From assembly GCF_004664715.2 (NCBI RefSeq), contig NC_051063.1, forward strand, positions 146,407,165-146,471,164: DNA of 64,000 nt, in the 5' to 3' direction. The stretch comes from Peromyscus leucopus. Lineage: Eukaryota > Chordata > Mammalia > Rodentia > Cricetidae. Of this stretch, positions 22,481 to 32,815 are shown one piece after another. How positions within the stretch are numbered: the stretch's first letter is position 1; every line of letters starts with the position of its first letter. The notes under the pieces are model-generated. The model made no database searches. It saw nothing but the letters and a program-made list of their open reading frames with translations, and was not told the DNA's origin. The translations under genes and the position numbers were made by a program.

Positions 22481-22944
22481 TGAGCATTTCCTGTAGGGCC
22501 TCATCAGCTTCCCTCACCTCAGCCACAGAACGATATGATTTATCATTTGGGTGAAATTCTATGGATCACGTTACACACATAATTTAGAATGAATCAAAAA
22601 ATAAATAAATAAATACACTGTGGCTTTAACACATTAACCTTGGAAACAAGTTCCTGGTCATCCTCACGCTCGTGAGCCTGGCCTCCTCGTGTTCTGCCTT
22701 TTGACCACCTTGCACACCCACTTGGTTGTCATGGCTGCCTGGCCATGATTGTCCACTGTATCATCTGACTCCAGCTGCCTGCCTTCTTCCGCTTCTAGAG
22801 GGTTTAGGCTAAAGACCTTGCTCATGAGCACACGGGTTACAAAGCCAAGTGGTGTCTAGGCCCTTGCTGATATCAGGATCCTTGGATAAGGAGTTTGGTT
22901 TATTTCTTTTCTTTTCTCTTCTCTTCTTTCTTCTTCTTCTTTTT

Positions 22945-23073
22945 TTTTTCTTTTCAAGACAAAGTTTCTCTGTGTAGTTTTGGTGCCTGTCCTGCATCTC
23001 TCTCTGTAGACCAGGCTGGCCTCGAACTCACGGAAATCTGCTTGGCTCTGCAGAGTGCTGGGATTAAAGGCGT

Positions 23074-23155
<82 letters not shown>

Positions 23156-23165
23156 TGCCTGGCCC
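22945..23165 (-). repeat. B1 SINE, antisense, host of a GCC expansion
   Basis: Plus strand reads 'AAGACAAAGTTTCTCTGTGT', 'GACCAGGCTGGCCTCGAACT' and 'GAGTGCTGGGATTAAAGGCG', then the GCC array, then 'TGCCTGGCCC'. This is an almost complete antisense B1 with a cricetid-type internal segment (sense AGGACAGGCACCAAA). A CT-rich tract precedes it at about 22900-22955. Confidence 0.9.
23076..23159. repeat. (GCC)26 trinucleotide array
   Basis: Twenty-six uninterrupted GCC units (23076-23153) are followed by GCT GCC. The array sits exactly where B1 elements carry their short CACC/GCC-rich stretch. It produces poly-Ala, poly-Arg and poly-Gly ORFs in all frames, and none of these is a gene. Confidence 0.97.
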
Positions 23166-24988
23166 TGTGATCTGGTGTATATCCTAGGACAGCACTGTGA
23201 ACACTTTGGGATGCTTTTCTTTTTTCTCCACAATAGCAGATGTAGAGGAAACTTGAGCACAAACCTAGGCGGTGATGAATGGCTGCTCCGTGTTAATAGC
23301 ACACAACCCATGTTGGCTCGATAGAGCTTGGTTTCATGTCTGTTCCAGCCCAAATGGGCTGATGCAGAAGCTGCCCAGGGATGCAGCCCAGAGACTCGTG
23401 TCAATCATGAGGTCCCTTTAGTAAAATGTCACTGTTTTATAGAGAGAAAGTCCCTGGTCACAGCAGCCTACAACTGCCAATGATCCCAAGGGAATAAGGA
23501 AGATAAGGAAGACCCATTTGGAATAAGCTTGGGGGATCTTTCTACCCCTCGCAGTGGAAATAGGACATTCGAGGTATGCCCAGCCTGAAGCTACGCTCCT
23601 CAAAGATCTCATGGCTTCTGTGCTAAATCCCACAGCAATTGCTGTGCATTGAAGACAAAAATCTGTGGATTTTGTCTTGTGTCTGCCCCCCCACACACAC
23701 ACCCCAATTCCTCTCTCTTCCTTAATAGGAGCTCAAGAGCCACCTGGTGGAAGGTTTTATTAGCAACTTGGCTGGAGGCTTTTAGCAATGGGTAACAAGT
23801 GATTGGATCTGAGGTCCACTCCACACAGGAGGGAATACCCCACAAAAAAACCCCAATGCTTGGGGAAGTCACGGACCCTACGGGGTAACGTACTATTGTT
23901 CTGCAGCTAAATTGACATGGTGTTAACCTGCCTTCCAAACACTCTTGTTTTCTACCCATAGACAAAGACCACTCAGATTTAATCAGAGAGATTACCTCTC
24001 TCCGTAGTCCACTAACTGCAGTTAATGCAGAGACTCATGCCCAAGGTGCTGAGAACAAGTGTCCGTGGTGTGTTCAGCTCTAAACAGGACACTTACACTA
24101 TTCCCTCCAAGGCTCAGGGGACATGGAGGAAGAGGGGTCCCCAAGAACCTAAGGGCTTGAAGACAGGAGAAAAGGATTGTGACATACCGTTTTCTGGTCT
24201 TGACTCACCACGGCATCACTGCCCCACATCAGCAGCTGCCTGCCCTGGGCCTGTGCAAGGCTGAGCCTGTCAACATTCAGTTGAGGATGGGAGGAGGACT
24301 CCTGGGGCCCTCTCCCTCCTGGCTGAACTACCAGCCACTCCATCAGGAAAAGGGGAAAGTCATTGTCCTTAGTTGTGTGTCTACTAGGGAGCCCAACAGG
24401 CTCTATTGGATAGTTTCGAACCCATGGACATAGGGACAGCCCTGGGAAAAAACTCAGTGAGCAGGGAAAACCCAACAAAGAGCCATGAATGAGGGACTTG
24501 GAGAGAGGAATTCGGTGGGGCAGAGCTTAAATGGGATTAGCAAGAGATAAAAGTGGGTCGGTGGTGAGGGTAATTAGAATGCATTCTATACATTCCTGAA
24601 ATTGTCAAAGAACAAGTTTTATAGGCAAAACCTGTAAAATAAACAAAAGCAGCAGGTTCTAGGGAAGCAGCTGAGACAACAGCCTAGCAGGGCTTTGGAG
24701 GGACTTGGGATTTGTTTAGTATGAACCTTGAGAGAGCTGGGCTGGCTTACCTGCCTGCTCATGGTTCCGGGACTGAGCAGTGGCTGCGACCCAGAGAAGC
24801 CAGCAGGTGAGGCTCTTGGTGGGCAATGGCTATCACTCAGGGGACAATGGGCCAAGCACATTGCAAAATGAGCAGGTGGAGGAGCTGAGAGCTGCCTATG
24901 GCCCGGCTTCAGCAGCGAGGGGCAGGACCTTTATCGTGGGACCAGGTGTGGCCAAGCAGTATGGACACTTTGGGAAAGGCCCTTCGAG

Positions 24989-25085
24989 GTGGGCTGGGGC
25001 TACAGTTCAGTCATAGGGCAAGTGTTTGCACAGGAGGCAGGATTTCCACGGTCCACTCCTCAGCACTACAACAAACAAGACACCC
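24989..25085 (+). repeat. ID-like SINE
   Basis: 'GGGCTGGGGCTACAGTTCAG' starts a tRNA-like head. It is followed by 'GGGCAAGTGTTTGCACAGG' and 'CACTCCTCAGCACTACAACA', in the order of an ID element. The unlabelled stretch from 23166 to 24988 shows nothing I recognise. Confidence 0.7.
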
Positions 25086-25309
25086 CCTAACAGAATCCCT
25101 GACTTGCCCCTCCTACCCAGTGAGCTCCAGCAATGGCATGGTGTTGGTCTTGTCCAATCGGAGAAAGCAAAGCTCACCAAACCACCTTGTGGATGAGGAA
25201 GGTTGTGAAAGTTATCAGGTATTCGGCACCCAGTCTTGGGTGGGACATGTGGTTACAAATACTTCTCCTTGGAGCCTAGCTTCTCTTTACATCTTCTAAG
25301 GTATTGTGC

Positions 25310-25710
25310 GGGTTAGTTTTATGACAACTTGACACAAGCTAGAGTCATCTGAAAGGAGGGAACCTCAATTGAGAAAATGCCTCCAGAAGATCAGGCTGAG
25401 GGCAAGCCTGTAGGGCATTTTCTTAATTAGTGATTTATGAGGGAGGAGGGCCCAGTCCATAGCGGATGGTGCCATCTCTGGGCTGGTGGTCCTGGGTTCT
25501 ATAAGAAGGCAGGCTGAGCAAGCCATGGGGAGCAATCCATTAAGCAGCATCCCTCCATGGTCTCGGCATCAGCTCCTGCCTCCAGGTTCCAGTCCTGTCT
25601 GACTTCCTTTGATGATGAACTGTGATGTGCAAGCATAAGACAAATAAACCCTTTCCTCCCCGAGTTGCTTTAGTTATGATATTTCATCACAGCAATACTA
25701 ACCTTAAGAC
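25310..25710 (+). mobile_element. Rodent LTR-like repeat (MaLR-type, family uncertain)
   Basis: The copy begins near 'GGTTAGTTTTATGACAACTT' and contains 'CCTCAATTGAGAAAATGCCT', 'GGTGGTCCTGGGTTCTATAA', 'GCAAGCCATGGGGAGCAA', 'AAATAAACCCTTTCCTCCCC' and 'TCACAGCAATACTAACC'. I know this as an abundant non-coding rodent repeat. Its LTR-like features are a TATA-like block and an AATAAA near the end. No coding part remains. Confidence 0.6.
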
Positions 25711-25782
25711 AGGTACCTTTTACAAAGACAACGTTTTAGGGAAGTCCAGTGAATGCCATCCCCCTGAAGTTTATAGTCTTGC

Positions 25783-25975
25783 TGAACATAGTGGCACACA
25801 CCTCGTCATCTCAGCACTCTGGAAGCTGAGACAAGGAAGACGAATTCAAGGCTAGCCTGGGCTACATAATGAGACCCTTTATCAAAAATCTAAAGCCTGG
25901 GATGTAGTTTAGTGACAGAACATTTTCCTAGCATGGCTAACAGTTCAATCCCCTGTACTACAAAAACACTTGATA
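25783..25975 (+). repeat. B1 followed by ID-like SINE
   Basis: A B1-like part ('AGTGGCACACACCTCGTCAT', 'GCTGAGACAAGGAAGACG', 'GGCTAGCCTGGGCTACATAA') runs to about 25893. An ID-like part follows ('GGGATGTAGTTTAGTGACAG', 'TTCCTAGCATGGC', 'TTCAATCCCCTGTACTACAA'). Confidence 0.7.
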
Positions 25976-26261
25976 GTCTTGTATTTTACCAGATGAGACC
26001 TTAGTCAGCGAAGCAACTGCGTAGTTCTGCATTGTAAATTTGGGCCCATCATCCACTTAAAATCAAGTTTTGTGCAGCATGATGGTTGGTCAGGACTCCC
26101 TTCTGCATGCCATTGCTCCACCACATATTGTTGAAATTATTCACATACTGCTGGATTATTTTTGTTCCCTTGTAAATGTCCAGTTGGTTAAAACCATATG
26201 CAAACCAGTTGGTCGTTTGTATGGATGTGTTTTCGAGCTTGCTCTTTTCTCTCTCACACTC

Positions 26262-26332
26262 CCCCAGCTAGGGGTTAGATCCTAGAGCCCTCACACAGGC
26301 TTAGCAAGCATTCTACCACCAACAGTTCTGTG
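26262..26332 (-). repeat. ID/B4-head fragment, antisense
   Basis: Plus strand reads 'CCCCCAGCTAGGGGTTAGATC', 'GAGCCCTCACACAGGCTTAG' and 'CAAGCATTCTACCACCAAC', which is the antisense tRNA-like half of an ID element. Confidence 0.65.
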
Positions 26333-26424
26333 TGCTACTTCACTGGCCTGTATGGTCCCCACACCCAACACCACAGTCTGGATTACTGCAGCTGTGAATC
26401 AAGCCTGACTACTGAGGGGAAGGA

Positions 26425-27060
26425 TTCCTTCAATTTGAACGTTTTCAAAATCATTTTAGCTGTTCTAAGGGCCATACTCTTCCAGACTAGTTTTAGAACA
26501 AGCTTGTTGATATCTCTAAACAAAACTGTGTCTTCTTTATTCTTTTGGTTATTTAGATGTGTGTTACTTAGGTTAAAAATAGGTGAAGAGTTTGCTTTTT
26601 ATCTGTGTTACAGGTTTCCAGTTTAATTTCAATCACTGATTATAGTTCATGACTTTAGGCTTTTGAAATGTTTGGGGATTTGGTTTATGGTCCATCACAC
26701 GGTCAATTTGGGTAGTTTTCAAGGTGTACTTGAAAATAGTATGTATTCTGCAGTTATTGAGTGGGGTATCCCATATGTGGCAGATGAACTTCATTAATTT
26801 CATTGTTCAAATCTCCCATTCTTACTGGTTTTCACCTGTTCTATCAGATACTGAGAGAGGTAATCAAGCCAGCCAACTGTGGTTATGAATCTGTTTCTTA
26901 CTCCCTTTAATTCTGTGACGATGTTCTTCATATGTATTTAGCTTCTACTGTCAGGTGGGTTTTAAATATTATTCTGGTGGATCCATCTCATTTGTTATTA
27001 CTAAATTCTCCTCTCCCTACCTACTGCTCTCCTTGCCTCTTATGATATTAGAATAGCTGT
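26425..27060 (-). repeat. Old LINE-1 (L1M-type), antisense
   Basis: Plus-strand landmarks of antisense ORF2 are 'TCATTTTAGCTGTTC', 'TTTATGGTCCATCACACGG', 'GTATGTATTCTGCAGTTATT', 'TTCATTGTTCAAATCTCCCA' and 'TGAGAGAGGTAATCAAG'. No open frame survives. Confidence 0.7.
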
Positions 27061-27396
27061 TGTGGAATTCCATCTGTTCAGCCATTGGTATTGGAGTGAC
27101 AAGCCCTGGTGGTCTTGTCTGCGTATGTGACCACATAAGAACTGGGGAGAGGGGTGGTCAGAGTGGGAGCAAGTGACGTTGGCCCCCATCACCCTTGGGC
27201 AGAACAGCTGGACGACAGCTGGATCAGCAGCTGGATCAGCAGCAGTGTCTACTTCGTTCTGTATTTGTGTTATCACCCTTGCACCCCTTAAGAAATTCTT
27301 GACCAGACTTTTGTGGGTTCTCACTTCGAATAGCTATAACAACTTTTAGGGTGGTAGTTTGCATACTCTATCTTTCGCTGTCTTTCAATTCTTGGA

Positions 27397-27399
27397 GTG

Positions 27400-27467
<68 letters not shown>
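27397..27467. repeat. (GTGC)10(GT)16 compound microsatellite
   Basis: About ten GTGC units are followed by sixteen GT units. The array alternates purine and pyrimidine throughout, a pattern able to form Z-DNA. Confidence 0.95.
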
Positions 27468-27468
<1 letters not shown>

Positions 27469-27477
27469 CACTCATGG

Positions 27478-27685
27478 AACCTAGGGCTTCATGCAGGTAA
27501 GTGTCCTAACTCATTGAGCTATGTTCCACAGCCCTGTTTTACTTTAAGACAGGACGTTTCTATTTTGTTTTCAAGGTTGGCCTTGAATTCACTCTGTCCC
27601 CATACAGACTTGAGCTTGTACTCTTCCCACCTCGGCATCCAAGGATCAGGGATTACAGGCCTCCATGAGCAGGCCTGGCTTTCAA
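27478..27685 (-). repeat. ID-like and B1-like SINE remnants, antisense
   Basis: An antisense ID piece ('GGAACCTAGGGCTTCATGC', 'TCATTGAGCTATGTTCCACA') is followed by a diverged antisense B1 ('AAGGTTGGCCTTGAATTCAC', 'AGGATCAGGGATTACAGGCC', 'AGGCCTGGCT'). Confidence 0.6.
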
Positions 27686-28210
27686 TATTTCATTTTTCCC
27701 AATATTTATACTGCATGTCTTCTAAGCAATATGTCATTGAAATGTAATAAATGAAATAAGCAATATGTAGTCTAAAAACTCTAGTCTGGAGCTCCAATTG
27801 ATCTGTAATCTGGAGCTTACTGATCAGTTCCTGTTGAAATCCACCATCACAGCTGCTGTTGGTTTGCGTCTTCTGTTGGGTTTTTTCCTTCCTATCTCAC
27901 TCTGCACCATTACCTTGCTCCATTTCTGAGTACGTGGAACTGTTACCAAGAACAAAACCAGCGGTGCTGGTCTGCTCTCAGAGGACCCAGGGCTCTGCTA
28001 AAATGAAGATTTGTTTCTCATCTAAGGTGTACCAAGAAAAAGTACATCAGGCGGTGAGCAAATTTTTAAATGTTGTTTTTAAAGCTCCATGGACAATTAA
28101 TTCTGATGGACAGCATATAATCATCCTGCAGCTTTTGATGGCAGAAATGGAAAACATGGCCATAAAAATTCCTTTAGGATCTACCTGTTTTCTGTCTTCT
28201 TTCCTTTTTT

Positions 28211-28213
<3 letters not shown>

Positions 28214-28260
<47 letters not shown>

Positions 28261-28456
28261 TGTGTGTATGTGTGTGTGTGTGTGTGTTTGTGTGTTATGT
28301 GCATGTGCAAGCAAGCATGGAAGGCACCACGTGTCCTATTTGGTCACGTTCCACCTTATTCCCTTGAGACAGGGTCTCTCCCTGAACCTGAAGCTGGGTC
28401 AGCGAGCCCCAGCAATTCTGGTTCTCTTACCTGCTGAGCTATCTCCCCAGTTTTCT
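28214..28456 (-). repeat. tRNA-derived SINE, antisense, with (GT)40
   Basis: A long, slightly interrupted GT array (28214-28293, with TAT and TTT breaks) is followed by 'GAGACAGGGTCTCTCCCTGA', 'GGGTCAGCGAGCCCCAGCAA' and 'TGCTGAGCTATCTCCCCAG', the antisense of a (CA)n-tailed SINE. Confidence 0.8.
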
Positions 28457-28826
28457 TAACCCTTGTGCTGTGTCTGCACATGGCCCAGGTGCTGTCCCGT
28501 CAGACCCAGAATGGCTGGCTGGCTCAGCCTTCCAGGCGCAATGGTAAACCTGTGTCTTCACATGTCTGAGATGCCTGGACTTAGACATTCAAATGCCCCA
28601 GGATCCTACCCTCACCCTGTCAGGCCAGGGCTTTGCCAGCTGGACCCCAAGACCTACAGTATAAATGTCTGCACTGGCCCCCTTCTCTGCAGCTTGCCTG
28701 CGTTTCCAGCAGGATCTTTCTAGAAGACTGGTGTGTTTCTGTTTACAACGTGTGTCCAGATCTTTAGTTCTCTCTCTGAGGTGCCGAAACTACTCAGTTG
28801 CCACACTCTGGGAGTTCGTTTTTCAT

Positions 28827-28832
28827 TTTATT
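28827..28832 (-). terminator. Cers3: Candidate Cers3 polyadenylation signal
   Basis: An AATAAA hexamer on the minus strand, with a GAGTGTGG GT-rich stretch about 20-30 nt further on, as expected downstream of a cleavage site. It is the only canonical signal I saw in the 1.8 kb after the stop codon. Confidence 0.4.
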
Positions 28833-30449
28833 GTAAGTCACTGTGGCTTAGAAGTTTACAAAGTCACATTGAACGGTTCTGAACCCTTGTTTGCTATAGG
28901 AAAAGGGGGTCACCACAGGAGCCCCAGGACTGCTCTAGAGCACACCTCCACCTCCTCTGAAGTACAGTGCTTCGAGCTGTTTGAGGGCTGACATTAGTGT
29001 ATCAGTTTTTCCTTCCACAGTCAAATGCAGAAAAAGAAGTTTGAGGAGACATCAATAAACAATGTTTCACTGTAAGCAAGAAAAGGTTCTGCAGTGAAAG
29101 AAAACCAAAATAAATCAAGGGAAAATACTTTGTTAACTGGACACATTAAAAAAATTTTTTTAGTGTGACCTTCCACCAAAGAAAGAACAATAAACCAACA
29201 GCTATGCCCTAAGGTGAGTAGAGACATTTTAGATACAAGATCACATTGCAGATAGAATGCACATGGTGTGCTCAGAAAAACAAATATTCATTTGAGACTT
29301 GTTTTTCTGTTTTTCCTACAATTCTTTAACAAGACACTTTGTTGGGAACAGAATTCTGGAGAGTTTCTGTTTGTTTGCTTGTTTTTGCCCAGCCTGAAGG
29401 TTTTAAAAACACACCATTTTAAAATGAAGAACTGAAACTCTCAGACCATTTCATGTGCACAGGACCCTTGCTGCTTCAGGGGCTGGCAGCCTGCGGGCTG
29501 CTTCACTGTTCAGCAGTCAGAATGAGTTGGATACCAAGTCCAGAGTGTGGCTTCCTCTTTCTACTTCCAGGAATTCCTTCAGAGTACGAAGCTCCCGTGC
29601 ATGCCACCCTGGGGCTAGCTTCCAGAGTGGTACGGCTCAGTAAGCAGCCTCACTTGGGTCCCAGTGGCCTCCAGCAACCCTCACAGCCCGTGGCATCGCT
29701 TCAGGCCGAGGAAGGGCTCAGGGCCGACAGCACAAGGCAGCTTCCCAGCAATGCTCCCTTCCCTCGGCCCCAGGAGCCTGCCAGGAGGGCCCTGGAGTCA
29801 TCTGAGAACGGCCCTGGGAGCCGTGCAGGTGACAGTCCAAATGGAAACCGACTTCTGGGCATTTGCGTCTCTGAATATCTTATACACTGAGAGCCATTTT
29901 TAAGATGGGGGTCTCTTCACACTAACTTCAGCTGGGGGTTTCTCTTTTGTCAAAGCTGGGATCAAGGTGCCATGAGGCACCCCTGACACCTGCAGGAGAC
30001 ACAGGCACCCGCCTCGACTGTCTCCCTTGATCCTTACTCTAACCCTGAGAGGTAGTAGAGCAGGCCTGGCAGATGCCCTGGAGAGGAGTGCCTAGGCTGC
30101 AAGGTGGCCCATGAGCCCGGAAGCCTGTCCTCCTGTGGTTCTGAAACCACCCTCTTGTCACTCCAAACAAACTTCTGAAAGACGGGGTACGACTGTGGCC
30201 CAACACCTGGAGAAAGTGGGTTCCCTGGGCAATTGTCAAACCACCCTGAACAGGGGCGAGGTGGGAAGGTGAGAAAGCTCAGGCTAAACGAGTTCCTGAG
30301 AAAGTCAACCGCTGCTTCAAATTCTGTAAGGAGGGAACACTGTAAGAACGGACACCTGCCTGGAGAAACCTCGGAGCGCCCCGGCCAGCCTGAGTCTAAC
30401 TGCTGGGAAACCTGTGGGTGTTCCACTTCGAACCTTTTAACGCAAGGCA

Positions 30450-30517
30450 GGATGAGTGAGATGGAGGCCAGCTTGGCCAACATAGGAGACTTCATCTCAA
30501 AATAAAATAAAATAAAG
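30450..30517 (+). repeat. B1-like remnant with (AAAAT)n tail
   Basis: 'GGAGGCCAGCTTGGCCAACA' and 'TTCATCTCAAAATAAAATAA' form a short sense B1 3' part with an A-rich tail. It lies antisense within the presumed Cers3 3' UTR. Confidence 0.6.
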
Positions 30518-30620
30518 AAGGGCAAACTGGGGTCTCTGGGTGTCCACAGCAGTGGATTGGGGAGCAGGTTTCCCAATGTCCTGGCAGCACACTGTGGCGT
30601 GGGAACTCCAGAGCTTCAAG

Positions 30621-30776
30621 CTAATGGCCATGCTGACCATTGGGAATGAGATGCCTGTTGGTCCCAAGGCCATTCTTCAGATAATTTGTCCCTTTGCCTT
30701 TGGTGCCTTCTTCCTCTTCCTCTTCCTCTTCTTCTTCCTCTTCATCTTCATCGTCACTTCTCACATCCTGAACGCT
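30621..30776 (-). CDS. Cers3: Cers3 last coding exon (acidic C-terminal tail)
   Basis: This exon encodes the last 51 residues and the TAG stop of ceramide synthase 3, an ER membrane enzyme that N-acylates sphingoid bases with very- and ultra-long-chain acyl-CoA in epidermis and testis (its loss causes ichthyosis in people). The acceptor is TTTGCTTAG just above 30776. It enters in phase 0 and continues directly from the exon at 56 kb. The peptide starts [11 protein letters not shown], which holds the ceramide synthase C-terminal motif D-x-R-S-D-x-E. A run of twelve Glu follows, then [14 protein letters not shown] and the end [10 protein letters not shown]. The Ser in RSDDED fits a CK2 site, in line with known C-terminal phosphorylation of CERS2-6. 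The Glu run is coded by mixed GAA/GAG codons. The end of this tail and the neighbour Adamts17 identify paralogue 3 over CERS2, 4, 5 or 6. Confidence 0.94.
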   Translation of the reverse strand, partial: SVQDVRSDDEDEEEEEEEEEEEEGTKGKGTNYLKNGLGTNRHLIPNGQHGH

Positions 30777-30966
30777 CTAAGCAAAGAAAGAATGGGCTGT
30801 GAGTGACAACATTCTGGGAGAAGATTTTCACGAATGTGCACACACACATACAGGTCTAGGTTCGAAAGTTGGCTTCCGTTAAAGAACCCTGACACCCACG
30901 TGACCAGCCTTCACAGAGGCACACCACAACACAAGTCAGAAGCAGACTTGAAAGACTGAAAAGTTT

Positions 30967-31190
30967 GGGGCTAGAGAGCAGACTCAGTAGTTTAGAATCC
31001 CATGGCTCCTGCAGAGGACCAGGGTTCAATTCCCAACCCCCGCATGGTAGCTCACAGCCATCTATAACTCCAGTTCCAGGGGATCTGATGCCCTCTTCTG
31101 GCCTTCATGGGCACCTGACACATACATAGTACACATACATACATGATGGAGGAACATTCACAACATAAAATAAATCTTAAAAATGCCTTA
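30967..31190 (+). repeat. B3-type SINE
   Basis: 'GGGGCTAGAGAGCAGACTCA' head, 'ACCAGGGTTCAATTCCCAAC', 'ATCTATAACTCCAGTTCCAG', 'GATCTGATGCCCTCTTCTGG' and an 'ATAAAATAAATCTTAAAAA' tail. The 'AACTCCAGTTCCAGGGGATC' segment is typical of B3. Confidence 0.85.
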
Positions 31191-31269
31191 AAGATGAAAA
31201 TCTGATTATGGCAATGGCTGCACAATTATACATACATATGCAAACTCACAGAACTAAAACCTAACAGAA

Positions 31270-31430
31270 AAGGCTGGGGAGCTGGCTCAGCAGTCTGGAG
31301 ACCTGAGTTTGATGCCCAGGCATCACGTGACAGAAGGTGAGAACTGACTCCAAGTTTTCCTCTGACGCACACATGTCCACCATGATACACACTCCTACAT
31401 AAATGTATTTATAAAACATCCATCTTATTA
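31270..31430 (+). repeat. B3/B2-related SINE
   Basis: 'GCTGGGGAGCTGGCTCAGCA' head, 'GGAGACCTGAGTTTGATGCC', 'GAGAACTGACTCCAAG' and 'TTTTCCTCTGACGCACACAT', ending with a T/A-rich tail. Confidence 0.75.
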
Positions 31431-31959
31431 ATAATACATGAAAATGTTTCTTCAGAAAGCAATTGTTAAACAAAAGCCTGGTCCTGGGTATGGGCTCTTT
31501 CCCTCCTCCGAGTTACTGGTCAGGGGGTCCAGACCTGAACGATACAGACTACTGCTGATGTGCTTAGTTGTCCACAGAACTTGGGGGTCAGACCCTATTG
31601 CTGAAGACAATACACACTCTGGGCACAGGATTTGGAAAACTCAAGCTGGTCCTGACTTGGACACTTCCTCCTGGACAGCTTTCACAGTGCTGCAGGAGGC
31701 GAGGCAGGCTGCCAGGAGAGAAGGTAGCAGCAATCTTGCCCAACCAAGAGTCCTCTGAACTACAGTAACAGCTCATTTGGCAAGATGCCAGGTGCCCATT
31801 GACGCAATAGTGGCCTGGGTGTCTGGGGACAAGCAACAACTGTTTGATTGGATTTAAAGGTGCTCAACAGGAAGGAACACATGCTTGCTACTGCAAACTT
31901 GGCAATGGATGCATGGCTAGAGAGGGGAGAACCCACTACTATATCATCCTGCCAAGTTG

Positions 31960-32542
31960 ATAGCGTAGCCAACTGTCTTCTAACTATTTATTCTTAAGCC
32001 TAAAGATGGTCCAGCTCACACATCTCATCAGAGAGGCTTCTTTTTGCAGTGGATTGAGGTCAACTCAGAAAACCACAAATGATCAAAGCACAGAGAATAG
32101 GTGGCTGTGGAATACTCATACCCAAACAGGATGTCTACATCACATCTCTTCTCCCCAGGACTCAGGGAACATCATAAGAGAGGGAATAGAAACACTTTAA
32201 GAGCCCCAGGTAGGAGATGAGAGTCTTCTGGACATGACAGGCATTGTACTCACAAGCTCTGAGTAGCTGTGGTTGCCTGTATAACATCTGCACATCATCT
32301 GTGTAGTCAATATTCCATCATGGACAGTGGGGCTCACAGGCCCCACAATTAGTTGAGAAGCTATGAGCAGCAGGTGGTTGCCAAGGAAGAAAAAGTCAGT
32401 TTTCTTCAGGGGCTGGGTCCTTGGTAGGTTGCCCATGTTACAGTGGATAGCCCTATACCCATGTGTATGTAGGCAATACTAATAGACTCAGTGGGATTTG
32501 GGTGGATGGATAAGTAGATAGATAGATAGGTAGGTAGGTAGG

Positions 32543-32581
<39 letters not shown>

Positions 32582-32815
32582 GTAGATAGATAGATGCATA
32601 GATAGATAGATAGATAGATAGATAGATGCATAGATAGATAGATGCATAGATAGATAGGTGCATAGATAGATAGATAGATAGATAGATGCATAGATAGATA
32701 GATGCATAGATAGATAGAGGACATGAGTTTGGGAGGGAGATCAAAGGAAAGAACTGAAAGGACTTGAAAGGGGGAATGAGGGATAGATTTGATTAAAATA
32801 CATTCATATAAAGGA
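31960..32815 (+). repeat. LINE-1 (Lx-like) 3' end, 5'-truncated
   Basis: Landmarks are 'TGGTCCAGCTCACACATCTC', 'GAAAACCACAAATGATCAAA', 'TCAGGGAACATCATAAGAG' and, after the GATA array, 'GGACATGAGTTTGGGAGGG' and 'GATTAAAATACATTCATATA'. I recognise this as the 3' UTR of a rodent L1 of Lx type. No ORF2 is present. Confidence 0.7.
32513..32718. repeat. (GATA)n array with GGTA and GATGCATA variants
   Basis: About 205 bp of GATA tetranucleotides. A GGTA block lies at about 32527-32543, and repeated GATGCATA interruptions form a higher-order pattern of 20-40 bp. All minus-strand frames read as Ile-Tyr-Leu-Ser repeats and are not genes. Confidence 0.95.

Larger units (their letters stand above)
28810..30620 (-). 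other. Cers3: Probable Cers3 3' UTR
   Basis: This is the minus-strand sequence that follows the Cers3 stop codon and runs to the first AATAAA signal I found (28832-28827), about 1.8 kb. It is mostly free of recent repeats, apart from an A-rich SINE remnant at 30450-30517. ORFs within it (29453-29890 plus, 30034-30576 minus) show no known domain. No transcript data support its end, so an earlier non-canonical site or a longer UTR remains possible. Confidence 0.5.

Noticed and set aside
22856..23404. ORFs with long poly-Ala, poly-Arg or poly-Gly runs.
   Set aside because: They read through the (GCC)26 array in a B1 element and have no start, splice or domain support.
29453..29890. A 145-codon plus-strand ORF antisense to the Cers3 3' UTR.
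   Set aside because: No domain and no supporting promoter. It is treated as chance in moderately GC-rich sequence.
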